This document shows positions 26,744 through 34,925 of a stretch of 64,000 bases of DNA, piece after piece. Source of the stretch: [Clostridium] symbiosum (GTDB taxonomy: Bacteria > Bacillota > Clostridia > Lachnospirales > Lachnospiraceae); contig JAETSN010000029.1 in NCBI GenBank assembly GCA_021769625.1, forward strand, positions 1 through 64,000. The letters run 5' to 3'. The notes beneath the pieces were generated by a model. The model was given only the letters and a program-made list of their open reading frames with translations, was not told the origin of the DNA and searched no databases. The first letter of the stretch is position 1. Each line of letters begins with the position of its first letter. A program made the translations under genes and the position numbers.

Positions 26744-28012
26744 TCACGTCCCCGGCTCCGATATCCTCGATACCGCCACATAAACCGCCGATATCTTATA
26801 CCAGGTCGGATAATCCACGATACCCGAAACAGGAAGTCCGAAGATCCGCTGAAAACTCCGCACTGCTTCCGCCGTCTGCTGCCCGAAGATACCGTCCGCC
26901 ACAACAGTCGGTATCGCCGGATAATTCTGCGCAATACGGTTTAACTGCTGCTGTATCTGCTGTACTTTACCGCCTCTGGCGCCGATGGTCAGGTTATAAC
27001 CGGGCCAGGAGGAGGGCACGCCGGATACGCTGGTAGCCGTATTGATATACATGTCGCTCCCGTAATAATAGCGTATAATTTCTATCGCGGAATATCCCTG
27101 ATCCCCCAGATACTTGGATCCCCACTGGGAGAGGCCGTTGCAGGTAACGGTCGTGCCGTTGCAGTAGGAGGTAAAAATGGGCTGCCGCACCCCGGGTCTC
27201 GAAAGGAAATTGGCAAAGATCGTATCCACCAGATAGCTGATATTGCTGAATATGTTTCTTCCGCGCATCCATTTCTGATCATACGCCGTAGAGGAAGTGA
27301 TCGTAAAATTATACCCCTGATTCCGGTACCACTCCGTATATACCCTGTTCAGCGTAAAGGACATGATCGCCAGTACGTTCGCATAGATCGACTGCTCCGG
27401 CCAGGTGGCATAGATTTCCGAGGACGCCACATTTTTGATATAATCCCTGTAAGGCACATAATAATTCGGAGCGGAGGAATCGCTCGGCAGTCCATCATGC
27501 ACAACGATTGTCTCCGGCACGACCACCCTGCTCAAAACGATCTCCCCGTCCTCGTCCATGGGTTTGATCTCGTCCTCCTCAATCTTCGGCGGATAATCAT
27601 AGAACAGCGTATGTGGCGGTATCTGGATATCCTCTTCCGGAGCCGTCTCCACTTCCTGCGGCACCATGCTGACAGGCTGGAAGGATTCCACCTCCGGCAG
27701 TACCTGCACTCCCTCCACGATGACCTTCTCATACCCCGGCGCCGTTATGGCAATATCATAATCTGCATAGGGCTGTACATCCCCCGGCTCCAGTGAATAG
27801 TCCAGCGCAGGCGCAGGCAGTTCCACCTCCGCTGTCTGGCCGGAAATATTGGTATCCAGTTCCTCTACCACCGTCTCCGGCTGCCCCGAAAGCGTTATCG
27901 TAACTCTGGCATCCCTCACCGGGGTAAATCCCAGAGTGGAGGTCACATTTATCTGTAGTTTCCCTTTATCAGTCAAGTCATTTTGTGCGGCATGCAGCTT
28001 GTTTTTTGACAT
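26744..28012 (-). CDS. SpoIID/peptidoglycan-binding-like protein
   Basis: A 422-residue protein of the group containing a SpoIID-like catalytic region (about 170-310; SEIYATWPEQSIYANVLAIMSF, YFTSYCNGTTVTCNGLSQWGS-type segment) and a C-terminal peptidoglycan-binding-1 domain (about 335-405; GGKVQQIQQQLNRIAQNYP, DGIFGQQTAEAVRSFQ). A beta-sandwich N-terminal part (INVTSTLGFTPVRDARVTITLSG) precedes. Likely acts on spore or cell-wall peptidoglycan; no signal peptide is visible, so export is unclear. The ATG at 28012 directly abuts the U-tract of a hairpin whose 3-prime arm (GCGGGG) is the only good ribosome site. An ATG at 28027 inside the stem is an alternative. Confidence 0.75.
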   Translation of the reverse strand: MSKNKLHAAQNDLTDKGKLQINVTSTLGFTPVRDARVTITLSGQPETVVEELDTNISGQTAEVELPAPALDYSLEPGDVQPYADYDIAITAPGYEKVIVEGVQVLPEVESFQPVSMVPQEVETAPEEDIQIPPHTLFYDYPPKIEEDEIKPMDEDGEIVLSRVVVPETIVVHDGLPSDSSAPNYYVPYRDYIKNVASSEIYATWPEQSIYANVLAIMSFTLNRVYTEWYRNQGYNFTITSSTAYDQKWMRGRNIFSNISYLVDTIFANFLSRPGVRQPIFTSYCNGTTVTCNGLSQWGSKYLGDQGYSAIEIIRYYYGSDMYINTATSVSGVPSSWPGYNLTIGARGGKVQQIQQQLNRIAQNYPAIPTVVADGIFGQQTAEAVRSFQRIFGLPVSGIVDYPTWYKISAVYVAVSRISEPGT

Positions 28013-28055
28013 AAAAAAACCCCGCATATATTCTCTTACGAACAATATATGCGGG
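28013..28055 (-). terminator. Terminator-like hairpin directly abutting the SpoIID-like ATG
   Basis: On the minus strand CCCGCATATAT (28055-28045) pairs with ATATATGCGGG (28031-28021) across a 13-base loop and is followed by G and seven T residues up to the ATG. It would both end upstream transcripts and hide the GCGGGG ribosome site. Confidence 0.7.
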
Positions 28056-28083
28056 TGATATCCCTTTTGTGCACAGAAGCAAC

Positions 28084-28235
28084 ACAGCCGGGCGAGGAGG
28101 AAAACATCCCTCTGGCAGCCCTGCTAAACGCCGGTACTTGGTGAGGTATTTTCGAACCTAGTACCCGCTGCGTTTAGCTTCGGAGCGAAAGCGTGCAGCC
28201 GGAGGGATGTTTTCCTCCTCGCTCGGCGTCCGCCT
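28084..28235. repeat. Hairpin repeat of family C (copy 5)
   Basis: Arms CGAGGAGGAAAACATCCCTC (28093-28112) and its exact complement (28202-28221). Flanks CACAGCC and GGCGTCCG match the family in inverted orientation. It follows the DUF7916-like gene. Confidence 0.75.
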
Positions 28236-28247
28236 CGCACATGATCC

Positions 28248-29171
28248 CTATCTCTCTATGGACGCCGCCATCCTGTGGTACGTATGGCGGATCCCTCTGA
28301 CCGCCGTAGAATAGGCAACGATATTTTCCGGCAGGGACATACCGCCGTAGCCTGCATCCCCCAGATGATGGATATCCGTCCCTGTCATCTTGCACATCAG
28401 CGCCAGCCTCTTGATCGTGTCCGTATCCGCCCCTTCCTGTGAAGTGCCGATGGCGGTGATCGTCATAGCCCCCAGCCTGTGCGCGCAGCTCACAAGTTCC
28501 TTCGCGTACTCCACGGTGATCCCCGGCACCGTCCCCGGCGCAGGCAGAAGGATGATATCCGCCCCTGCCTTCACGAAGCTCTCCACATCCTCTTCTGTCA
28601 TGATATTTTCCGCCGCTTCCGATAAAATACCTGCCGCATGCATCTTGCCTGCCGCCAGCACTACCCGATCGCCCACCGCTTCCTTATAGCGTTTCAGCGT
28701 TGCGATAATGGCGGGATTGCTGACGCCCATCCCCGGGTTGCCGGTGAGCAGGATCATATCCACGCCCATATCTGCCGCACGTCTGGCATTTTCCACAGTG
28801 GCGCGCCTTCCCGGAGACATCTTCCACATCGGATCGGTCTCCCCCTCCTCGCCTTCTTCCACCGGCTCCAGATTAATGCCCACCGGCCTTCCGGTAAGGC
28901 GCTTTAACTCCCTCACCATATCTTCCGGCTTCGTCTCCGGCATCCCGTTTATCACCGGATCTACCACATCAAACATATTTAAGAGCAGAATATCTGCCCC
29001 CATCGCCGCCGCGAACTCCGCATTGGTCACGTTCCCCAGCATAGGCTGCAGCGTCCCGATGGTCTCACAGGCAATGATCCTGCCCTCGCTTTTCACAATG
29101 GACTCCAGTAAATCCTCTTTTGTAAACTTCCGAAAATCGGAAGCATAACAATCCAGCATCCTCTTTGCCAT
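28248..29171 (-). CDS. Alpha/beta-barrel-like protein of unknown function (DUF7916-like)
   Basis: A 307-residue cytosolic protein with repeated beta-alpha units and barrel-like phosphate-gripper motifs (GADILLLNMFD, GVDMILLTGNPGMGVSN, GADIILLPAPGTVPG). Related proteins are often labelled haloacid dehalogenase-like, which the sequence does not support: no HAD motif I is seen. Function unknown; conserved N-terminal MLDCYASDF suggests a DUF7916-type group. The ATG follows AAGGAGAG. Standalone. Confidence 0.7.
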   Translation of the reverse strand: MAKRMLDCYASDFRKFTKEDLLESIVKSEGRIIACETIGTLQPMLGNVTNAEFAAAMGADILLLNMFDVVDPVINGMPETKPEDMVRELKRLTGRPVGINLEPVEEGEEGETDPMWKMSPGRRATVENARRAADMGVDMILLTGNPGMGVSNPAIIATLKRYKEAVGDRVVLAAGKMHAAGILSEAAENIMTEEDVESFVKAGADIILLPAPGTVPGITVEYAKELVSCAHRLGAMTITAIGTSQEGADTDTIKRLALMCKMTGTDIHHLGDAGYGGMSLPENIVAYSTAVRGIRHTYHRMAASIER

Positions 29172-29183
29172 ATCTCTCTCCTT

Positions 29184-29328
29184 ATTTTAGTTCCGCATCT
29201 GTCCGGGAGATACCAATACCGGCAGAGCGATTTCCAGACGCCTGCGCGTCCGTAAATCCTCTGGGCATCTCACGGACTGATGCTGTCTATCTTAGTTCCG
29301 CATCTTCCGGACTAATGCTGTTTACTTC
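29184..29328. repeat. Family A hairpin repeat, one full and one minimal copy in tandem
   Basis: Full copy starts TTAGTTCCGCATCTGTCCGG and ends CGGACTGATGCTGT; nested stems GCATC/GATGC, GTCCG/CGGAC and GAGAT/ATCTC. A minimal copy follows (29290-29328) with TTAGTTCCGCATC and ATGCTGTTT. It is upstream of the hypothetical gene that ends at 29322. Confidence 0.7.
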
Positions 29329-29723
29329 AGTTCCAGCGAAAGCTGCTCCATCTCAGCCGGCACGATCACGCCGATCTCCTGAAAGATCGGATACAGATAG
29401 CTTGCGCCGAAGGTCTTCAGCTTCTTCGGCCCGCTCACCGGCAGCCCCGCCTTCTGCAGCTCCATCGCATTCCAAAGAGATAGATTCACCGTGGAGCGGG
29501 TGATGGACTTATCTTTTCTGCTGACAAAAATTTCATACCCTTTAATGGAATAGCTGTAGTTTAAATGCTTTGCCGTCTCAAACTCCCTGCCTTCCAACAT
29601 GACCAGCACATCCCAGAGCGCGTCCTCCAAGGCGGCGCAGGAATCCCCTTCTCCCCTGATCTCCCTTTGTACCAATTCCTTCAACTCACAAAGTTTTTCT
29701 TTCCGCTTCAGCTCCGAAACCAT
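29322..29723 (-). CDS. Hypothetical protein, 133 residues
   Basis: Not recognised. The sequence is mixed helical/beta with an N-terminal Lys/Glu-rich helix (ELKRKEKLCELKELVQ) and an internal segment (HLNYSYSIKGYEIFVSRKDKSITRSTV) followed by conserved-looking TFGASYLYPIFQEIGVIVP. The ATG at 29723 follows GGAAAAA. It is 33 bases after VanZ on the same strand, so probably cotranscribed. No membrane segment or signal peptide. Confidence 0.7.
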   Translation of the reverse strand: MVSELKRKEKLCELKELVQREIRGEGDSCAALEDALWDVLVMLEGREFETAKHLNYSYSIKGYEIFVSRKDKSITRSTVNLSLWNAMELQKAGLPVSGPKKLKTFGASYLYPIFQEIGVIVPAEMEQLSLELK

Positions 29724-29756
29724 TTTTTCCGCTGCCTTTCCCGCCAGCCCGTATCT

Positions 29757-30257
29757 TTAGTCATTGTCATCTTTACAGCGCATATTTCCTTTGTGCCTGC
29801 AGTATAAATACCACACTGCCAGAACAGACAGCATACCGCAGGTAAAACCGGCCATATCAATACAGACATCCCCGATCCCCGGAGACCTTCCCGCAGAAAA
29901 AAACTGTATTGATTCATCCACAACCGCAGTAAGCATACCTGTTAAAATAGTTATCCGCCAGGATTTTGCCGGTTTAAAACAGTATACCATAAACAGGAGT
30001 ACCGTCAATACACCTTCCATCCCATATTCGGCAAAATGAGCGAGTTTCCGGATAAAATGCTCCGTCACCACCCCGCTTCCGCTTTGGGCTAAAAAAACAT
30101 TGACCAGTTCCGTGATCCTGCCGCTCCGTCCGGAAGAGACTTCGGCATTTTCCATGGAATTATGCCAGATAAACAGTACACAGCATAAAAACAGCGCTGT
30201 AATGGCCGCCCGCGCGGCAATAAGGCATAAATCGGAAGCCGTTTTTTTCATCCTCAT
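29757..30257 (-). CDS. VanZ-family membrane protein
   Basis: A 166-residue protein with four predicted spans; the VanZ signatures are ARAAITALF...HNSMENAEVSSGRSG and VDESIQFFSAGRSPGIGDVCIDMAGFTCG. VanZ proteins give low-level teicoplanin resistance in some species, but most genomic homologs have unknown roles. ATG 30257 follows GGAAG; an ATG at 30251 is an alternative. It is 40 bases downstream of DegV. No van cluster is nearby. Confidence 0.88.
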   Translation of the reverse strand: MRMKKTASDLCLIAARAAITALFLCCVLFIWHNSMENAEVSSGRSGRITELVNVFLAQSGSGVVTEHFIRKLAHFAEYGMEGVLTVLLFMVYCFKPAKSWRITILTGMLTAVVDESIQFFSAGRSPGIGDVCIDMAGFTCGMLSVLAVWYLYCRHKGNMRCKDDND

Positions 30258-30265
30258 ACCACACT

Positions 30266-30300
30266 TCCCGTCATGCCGCCTACAGCGGCACAAACATTTA
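30266..30300. repeat. Short hairpin repeat (family F)
   Basis: TGCCGCC and GCGGCA around a short loop, followed by CAAAC. The same unit with CACTTCC(C/T)GTCA upstream occurs at 50573-50600. Confidence 0.6.
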
Positions 30301-31185
30301 ATCCTTCCTCTCATCTCCCCAGAAAAACAGAGCTACCGTTCCCGGTCCTGTATGGCTTCCTATCGTAGTGCCGATGTTGTTGATGACCACCTTCCCATCC
30401 AGTTTCGGAAATGCCTCCTCCACCAGATCCGCCACCTTTCGCGCATCCTCATAGCAGGCGGACTGTGAAATATAGCATTTTCCATTATAGTCTGCCCCGC
30501 CCAGGGCATGTTCTTTCATTTTATTTACAATTTCCTGAATTACTTTCTTCTTTGTCCTGATCTTTTGTCTCGGGATCAGTTTTCCCTCATAGTCCACATT
30601 TAACAGCGGACAGATATTTAAAACCATCCCCACCGTTCCCGCTGTTTTGGATATTCTGCCCCCTCTGATATAGAACGTCAGATCCGTTGAGAAAAACCAG
30701 TGATGCAGTTTCAATCTATTTTCCTCCAGCCAGTCCTTTACTTCCGCCAGAGACTTTCCTTCGTCTCTCAAATCCGCCGCCTTATCCATAAGGAGCCCAT
30801 ACCCCGAAGATGCCGCCAGCGAATCCATGATCACGATCTTCCTCTCCGGATACTGCTCCGAAAGTTCCTCCGCCGCCAGGAGCGCCGAATTATAAACCCC
30901 GGAAATCCCGGAAGAAAGCGTCAGATGCAAAATATCCTTCCCCTCCTTCAAAAAAGGCTCAAAATATTCTTTAAACTCCTCCACATTGATCTGGGAAGTC
31001 CTTGTGTCCGCTCCGTCCTTCATCCTCTGATAAAACTCATCAAACGGAATAGACTGCCCCAGATCGTCGCTGTACTGCTTCCCGTCCAGCTCAAAGTGGA
31101 AACAAATATAATGGATATCCCGCCTCTCAAAATGCTCCTTCTCCAGATCCGCCGTCGAACAACAGCTGATCACATAATCACTCAT
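30298..31185 (-). CDS. DegV-family fatty-acid-binding protein
   Basis: A 295-residue DegV-type protein that binds a long-chain fatty acid (FakB type), serving the fatty-acid kinase route for membrane lipids. Conserved motifs: DTRTSQINVEEF, ILHLTLSSGISGVYNSA, and VVINNIGTTIGSHTGPGTVALFF near the C-terminus. The ATG at 31185 has AGGAGG at seven bases; an ATG at 31188 is one codon upstream, and the frame continues to 31230 with no site. It is upstream of VanZ and the hypothetical gene. Confidence 0.92.
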   Translation of the reverse strand: MSDYVISCCSTADLEKEHFERRDIHYICFHFELDGKQYSDDLGQSIPFDEFYQRMKDGADTRTSQINVEEFKEYFEPFLKEGKDILHLTLSSGISGVYNSALLAAEELSEQYPERKIVIMDSLAASSGYGLLMDKAADLRDEGKSLAEVKDWLEENRLKLHHWFFSTDLTFYIRGGRISKTAGTVGMVLNICPLLNVDYEGKLIPRQKIRTKKKVIQEIVNKMKEHALGGADYNGKCYISQSACYEDARKVADLVEEAFPKLDGKVVINNIGTTIGSHTGPGTVALFFWGDERKD

Positions 31186-31200
31186 CATAATTCCTCCTAT

Positions 31201-31408
31201 TCCAGTCCCGCATGCGCCCTTCCAGTACACTTTAAGCTAAGACAAATTTTCAGCCGCTTTGCGTCTGCAAATTGTCTTGTGCACTGTCCGTGCGCATACT
31301 GTTTTCCAGTCCCGCATGCGCCCTTCCAGTACACTTTAAGCTAAGACAAATTTTCAGCCGCTTTGCGTCTGCAAATTGTCTTGTGCACTGTCCGTGCGCA
31401 TACTGTTT
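31201..31408. repeat. Exact 104-bp tandem duplication of a family A hairpin
   Basis: Copy 1 31201-31304 and copy 2 31305-31408 appear identical. Each forms nested stems GCATGCGC with GCGCAT and AAGACAAATTT with AAATTGTCTT, plus AGTACAC with GTGCACT. A partial third unit follows from 31409. It lies between HtpG and DegV. Confidence 0.85.
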
Positions 31409-31489
31409 TCCAGTTCCGCCTGCACCGCTCTTAAACGCATTTCAGGCAGAGACCGCGAAAGCCTCTGCCTGTCTATCATATAACTATAT

Positions 31490-33604
31490 TTATTTATTTG
31501 CAAGCAGCATCATGATCTCATTGCTCCTTGCGATGAACTTTGTCATCGCTTCCGCCTCAAGCGGCGCATTCTGGATCTTTGCCAGATCGTAGAGCTGTTC
31601 GCAGATCATCTTGGAATTTTTATCTTCCTTATTCTCCATAACGTACTGCACCAGCGGATGATTTGCATTCAGGATGAGCGTCTCCCCTTCTTCGCCGAAG
31701 GCTCCCATGCCCATACCGCCCACAGCATACATCTTCATCATATCCTGCATCCTGCGGCTCTCCTCGGAGATGGTCAGCATGGAGGAAATCTTCTTGTTTT
31801 TCAGCTTCTCCAGCTTCACGGTAAGCTTATCCTTCTTCAGCGCCTTTTTCACCAGCTTACCGATCTCCTCCGCATTCTCTTCCAGTTCTTTTTCCGCTTT
31901 CTTGGATGTCTTTGCCTTGAAGCTTTCGGTCAGGTCCGCATCGATACGCATAAACTTGATGCCTTCATTCTTGGATTCCAACTGCTGTACAAAAGGCTGG
32001 TCGATATTGTGGGTCAGGATCACGGCGTCCATCTTTGCCGCCTTGAACATATTGATATACTGTCCCTGCTGCTGTTCGTCGGTCACATAGTAGATGATCT
32101 TTTCCTTCTTTTCCTCTTCAGCGTCCGCAGAATCTCCGGCGTCATCGGCGCTTTCGCCCTCCGCCTCGTCCTCCTTGACGATCTCAGCCTCCACTTTCTC
32201 GCCGTTTTCATCCACGGCATTTTGACCTTCGCCGTCCTCTTTCTTCTCTTCTTCCTCCACTTCATCCGGATCGCTCTTTGCCACTTCCAGACATTCCGGC
32301 AGAGTCAGATATTTTCCGTCCAGATTCTTAAAGAGGATGTAGTCCGTCATCTTCTCACAGAACTTGTCGTCCTTCAGACAGCCGAACTTGATGAACGGGC
32401 TGATATCGTCCCAGTATTTGTCGTACTCTTCCTTGTCCGTCTTGCACATGCCGGAGAGCTTATCCGCCACTTTCTTTGTGATATAATCGGAAATTTTCTT
32501 CACAAAGCCGTCATTCTGCAGCGCGCTCCTCGAAACGTTCAGCGGCAGGTCCGGACAGTCGATCACGCCCTTTAACAGGAGCAGGAATTCCGGGATGACC
32601 TCCTTGATATTATCCGCGATAAACACCTGATTATTATATAATTTGATCTTTCCTTCGATGGACTCATACTCCAGATTGATCTTCGGGAAGTACAGGATGC
32701 CCTTTAAGTTGAACGGATAATCCATATTCAGATGGATCCAGAACAGCGGCTCCTTGTAATCCTGAAATACCTTCCGGTAAAACTCCAGATATTCCTCCTT
32801 TGTGCACTCGTTGGGATGCTTTGCCCAGAGGGGATGCGTATCGTTTAAAAGCTGCGGACGCCTCTTTATTTTCAGGCGCTGCTTATCCTCTTCTTTCTCC
32901 TTCGGCAGCTCCTCCACCACCACATCATCATCCAGCTTCTCATCCGCGTCGATGGTCTGCGTCTCATCGCTCTCCTCTTTGGAGAGGTAGATCTCCGTAG
33001 GCATAAAGGAACAGTATTTCTGTACAACGCTTCTCGCCTCATACTCGTTGCAGTATTTCAGGCAATCTTCATTCAAAAACAAGGTGACTGTCGTGCCGAC
33101 TTCCGCCTTATCCCCTTTATCCATGGAGAACTCCGTACCGCCGTCGCACTCCCAGTGCACCGGCTCCGCCCCCTCTTTCCATGACAGGGAATCGATATGC
33201 ACTTCATCCGCCACCATAAATGCGGAATAGAAGCCCAGGCCGAAATGTCCGATGATCTGATCTTCGTTGGTCTTATCCTTGTACTGGGCGATGAAATCCG
33301 TAGCGCCGGAAAATGCGATCTGGTTGATATACTCTTCCACTTCGTCCGCCGTCATACCGATACCGTTATCGGTGATCTTGATCGTCTTTTTCTCGGGATG
33401 GATCTGTACGTCGATCCTCGCCTTGAAATCATCCGGCAGGGTATATTCCCCCATCATATCCAGCTTCTTTAATTTTGTGATCGCATCACATCCGTTGGAG
33501 ATCAGTTCCCGATAGAAAATATCCTGATCGGAATACAACCACTTCTTAATAATAGGAAAAATATTATCGCTGTTGATTGATAAGTTCCCGCTTTTTGCTG
33601 CCAT
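31490..33604 (-). CDS. htpG: Molecular chaperone HtpG (Hsp90) with acidic insertion
   Basis: A 704-residue cytosolic Hsp90 chaperone. The ATP-binding domain (1-205) has ISNGCDAI, DNGIGM and GHFGLGFYSAFM; the middle domain (about 240-440) has the catalytic arginine segment NVSRSALQND; a C-terminal dimerisation domain ends the protein. It carries a charged linker (209-243) and an uncommon acidic insertion (about residues 444-502, positions 32101-32275) between the middle and C-terminal domains, which explains the extra length over the usual 610-630 residues. A CIRCE operator lies 180 bases upstream. ATG after AAGGAG. Confidence 0.96.
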   Translation of the reverse strand: MAAKSGNLSINSDNIFPIIKKWLYSDQDIFYRELISNGCDAITKLKKLDMMGEYTLPDDFKARIDVQIHPEKKTIKITDNGIGMTADEVEEYINQIAFSGATDFIAQYKDKTNEDQIIGHFGLGFYSAFMVADEVHIDSLSWKEGAEPVHWECDGGTEFSMDKGDKAEVGTTVTLFLNEDCLKYCNEYEARSVVQKYCSFMPTEIYLSKEESDETQTIDADEKLDDDVVVEELPKEKEEDKQRLKIKRRPQLLNDTHPLWAKHPNECTKEEYLEFYRKVFQDYKEPLFWIHLNMDYPFNLKGILYFPKINLEYESIEGKIKLYNNQVFIADNIKEVIPEFLLLLKGVIDCPDLPLNVSRSALQNDGFVKKISDYITKKVADKLSGMCKTDKEEYDKYWDDISPFIKFGCLKDDKFCEKMTDYILFKNLDGKYLTLPECLEVAKSDPDEVEEEEKKEDGEGQNAVDENGEKVEAEIVKEDEAEGESADDAGDSADAEEEKKEKIIYYVTDEQQQGQYINMFKAAKMDAVILTHNIDQPFVQQLESKNEGIKFMRIDADLTESFKAKTSKKAEKELEENAEEIGKLVKKALKKDKLTVKLEKLKNKKISSMLTISEESRRMQDMMKMYAVGGMGMGAFGEEGETLILNANHPLVQYVMENKEDKNSKMICEQLYDLAKIQNAPLEAEAMTKFIARSNEIMMLLANK

Positions 33605-33647
33605 TTCTCTTCACTCCTTCTTTCATTTCTTTCTGATCTATTATCCG

Positions 33648-33742
33648 ATGCCAGAAGAACGCACTTTTGCGCTCTTTTGTGCGAAACTTAGAATTTCTTA
33701 GCCTGCGTACTTTGCAGGCTTAGCAATTCTTTTCGCACTGTT
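33648..33742. repeat. Family D hairpin repeat, copy 1
   Basis: Stems include GAACGC/GCGCTC and GTGCGAA...TTCGCAC enclosing CTTAGCCTGC/GCAGGCTTAG. It is in the leader between the htpG promoter and ribosome site. A second copy is at 50602-50702. Confidence 0.7.
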
Positions 33743-33749
33743 ATTGTCA

Positions 33750-33778
33750 AGTTTATATCTCTCTTTGAAACAAGTCAA
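33750..33778 (-). promoter_or_regulatory. Promoter of htpG
   Basis: Minus strand TTGACT (33778-33773), 17 bases, TAAACT (33755-33750). It lies 8 bases downstream of CIRCE, with about 145 bases of leader before the ATG. Canonical -35, good -10. Confidence 0.65.
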
Positions 33779-33785
33779 GAGAAAA

Positions 33786-33812
33786 TTAGCACTCATTCGA
33801 GATGAGTGCTAA
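33786..33812. promoter_or_regulatory. CIRCE operator (HrcA binding site)
   Basis: Perfect TTAGCACTC, nine bases, GAGTGCTAA. This is the inverted repeat bound by the heat-shock repressor HrcA in groESL and dnaK operons. Here it is upstream of the htpG promoter, so htpG probably belongs to the HrcA regulon. In Bacillus subtilis htpG is not under HrcA. Confidence 0.93.
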
Positions 33813-33875
33813 TAATTTTTCGGAAACCCTCGATTTTTCGGGCTTTTCAGCATTTCTTAAATTTTTCTAAAATCA

Positions 33876-34925
33876 CTATCCATAGTATTCGGCAAATACT
33901 TCAAAAAAGCTTGACGTGGTAATTTCGCTGTCATGGAGCAGACTGATCTCTTCCCAGAGCCCCTCGTTCATATGGCGGGTGAGCGTCTGTACATAGGAAT
34001 CATATTCTTTGCTGAAGGCTTCCTTCCGCCTCTCATCAACGATCCTGATCTTATTCATATCGGTTTCTTCCCGGTTCAATGTACTGATGCACTTCAGGAT
34101 ATAATATCCCTCCTCCGTCTCGATCACGCCGCTGACTTCCTCGTTGCCGAGCTCAAAGGCCGCCTCCTCGTAGGCTTCCTCCACATCGCCTTTCCCGATA
34201 AAAACCGTACTTTCCGGCGCCTCATTGTATCTGCTCGCCACCACATCAAAATCTTCACCGGCTTCAATGCGCCGCAGGGCCTCCACGGCCCTGGCATAGG
34301 CGTAACTCTTCTCCTGTTCCGTGTAAGGCTCGATATTGCCGGCCCTGTCCTTTGTCCCCGTCCGCACCAGGATCTGCTGGAGTGTCACGGTTCTCGCCTC
34401 GTCATCGCTGATCTCGGGATTTACATCCTGTATCATATAATCATACACTTTGTCCGCCATGGCATACTCCCGATATAGCTGCCGTATCGTATCGAGTGTC
34501 ACATCCAGCTGCTCTTTTTCCGTCTCCGACAGCGAATCAAAGTAGGCCTTCCCCGCTTCCTCCACGGCTTTTGTTTCCGCTTCATCCAGTGAAAGTCCGT
34601 AATTATCCGCCATCAGGTTCATGGTTTTGATCTGCGCCAGCTCCGCTAATACCGATTCCTTCACACTCTCTTCTATCGTCACACCGTCCTGCTCCTGCTG
34701 CCAGATTCCCGTACCGTATACCTGTTCATACTGATTCTGCAAATTTGTCAGGTATACCATCACTTCCTTCTTATAACAGGAAGCCGTCTCGATCCGAAAT
34801 ACCTCGTCCTTAGTAAAACCGGTGGTCAGCACGATCTTCGTATCCCTGTTGATGCCCCCGCAGCCGGCCAGACACAGCGCAGCAAGAAAGCCTGCCGCAA
34901 GAGCCGCTATTCTTCTATGCTTCAT
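33876..34925 (-). CDS. PrsA-type peptidyl-prolyl isomerase lipoprotein
   Basis: A 349-residue lipoprotein with signal peptide and lipobox LAGC (Cys at about residue 22), a SurA-like N-terminal chaperone part (about 30-160) and a parvulin domain (about 170-270; ARTVTLQQILVRTGTK, GEDFDVVASRYNEAPES, GKGDVEEAYEEAAF). It folds secreted proteins at the outer face. The ATG at 34925 overlaps the 3-prime end of folA by 11 bases; an alternative ATG at 34943 adds six residues. Neither has a strong ribosome site, consistent with coupling to folA. Confidence 0.87.
   Translation of the reverse strand: MKHRRIAALAAGFLAALCLAGCGGINRDTKIVLTTGFTKDEVFRIETASCYKKEVMVYLTNLQNQYEQVYGTGIWQQEQDGVTIEESVKESVLAELAQIKTMNLMADNYGLSLDEAETKAVEEAGKAYFDSLSETEKEQLDVTLDTIRQLYREYAMADKVYDYMIQDVNPEISDDEARTVTLQQILVRTGTKDRAGNIEPYTEQEKSYAYARAVEALRRIEAGEDFDVVASRYNEAPESTVFIGKGDVEEAYEEAAFELGNEEVSGVIETEEGYYILKCISTLNREETDMNKIRIVDERRKEAFSKEYDSYVQTLTRHMNEGLWEEISLLHDSEITTSSFFEVFAEYYG

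Noticed and set aside
18834-31408. Tandem hairpins as tRNA or riboswitch genes
   Set aside because: No cloverleaf, no known aptamer core, and location at gene ends.
31272-31592. A frame encoding repeated CALPVHFKLRQIF units
   Set aside because: Arises from the exact 104-bp tandem hairpin repeat and has no ribosome site.
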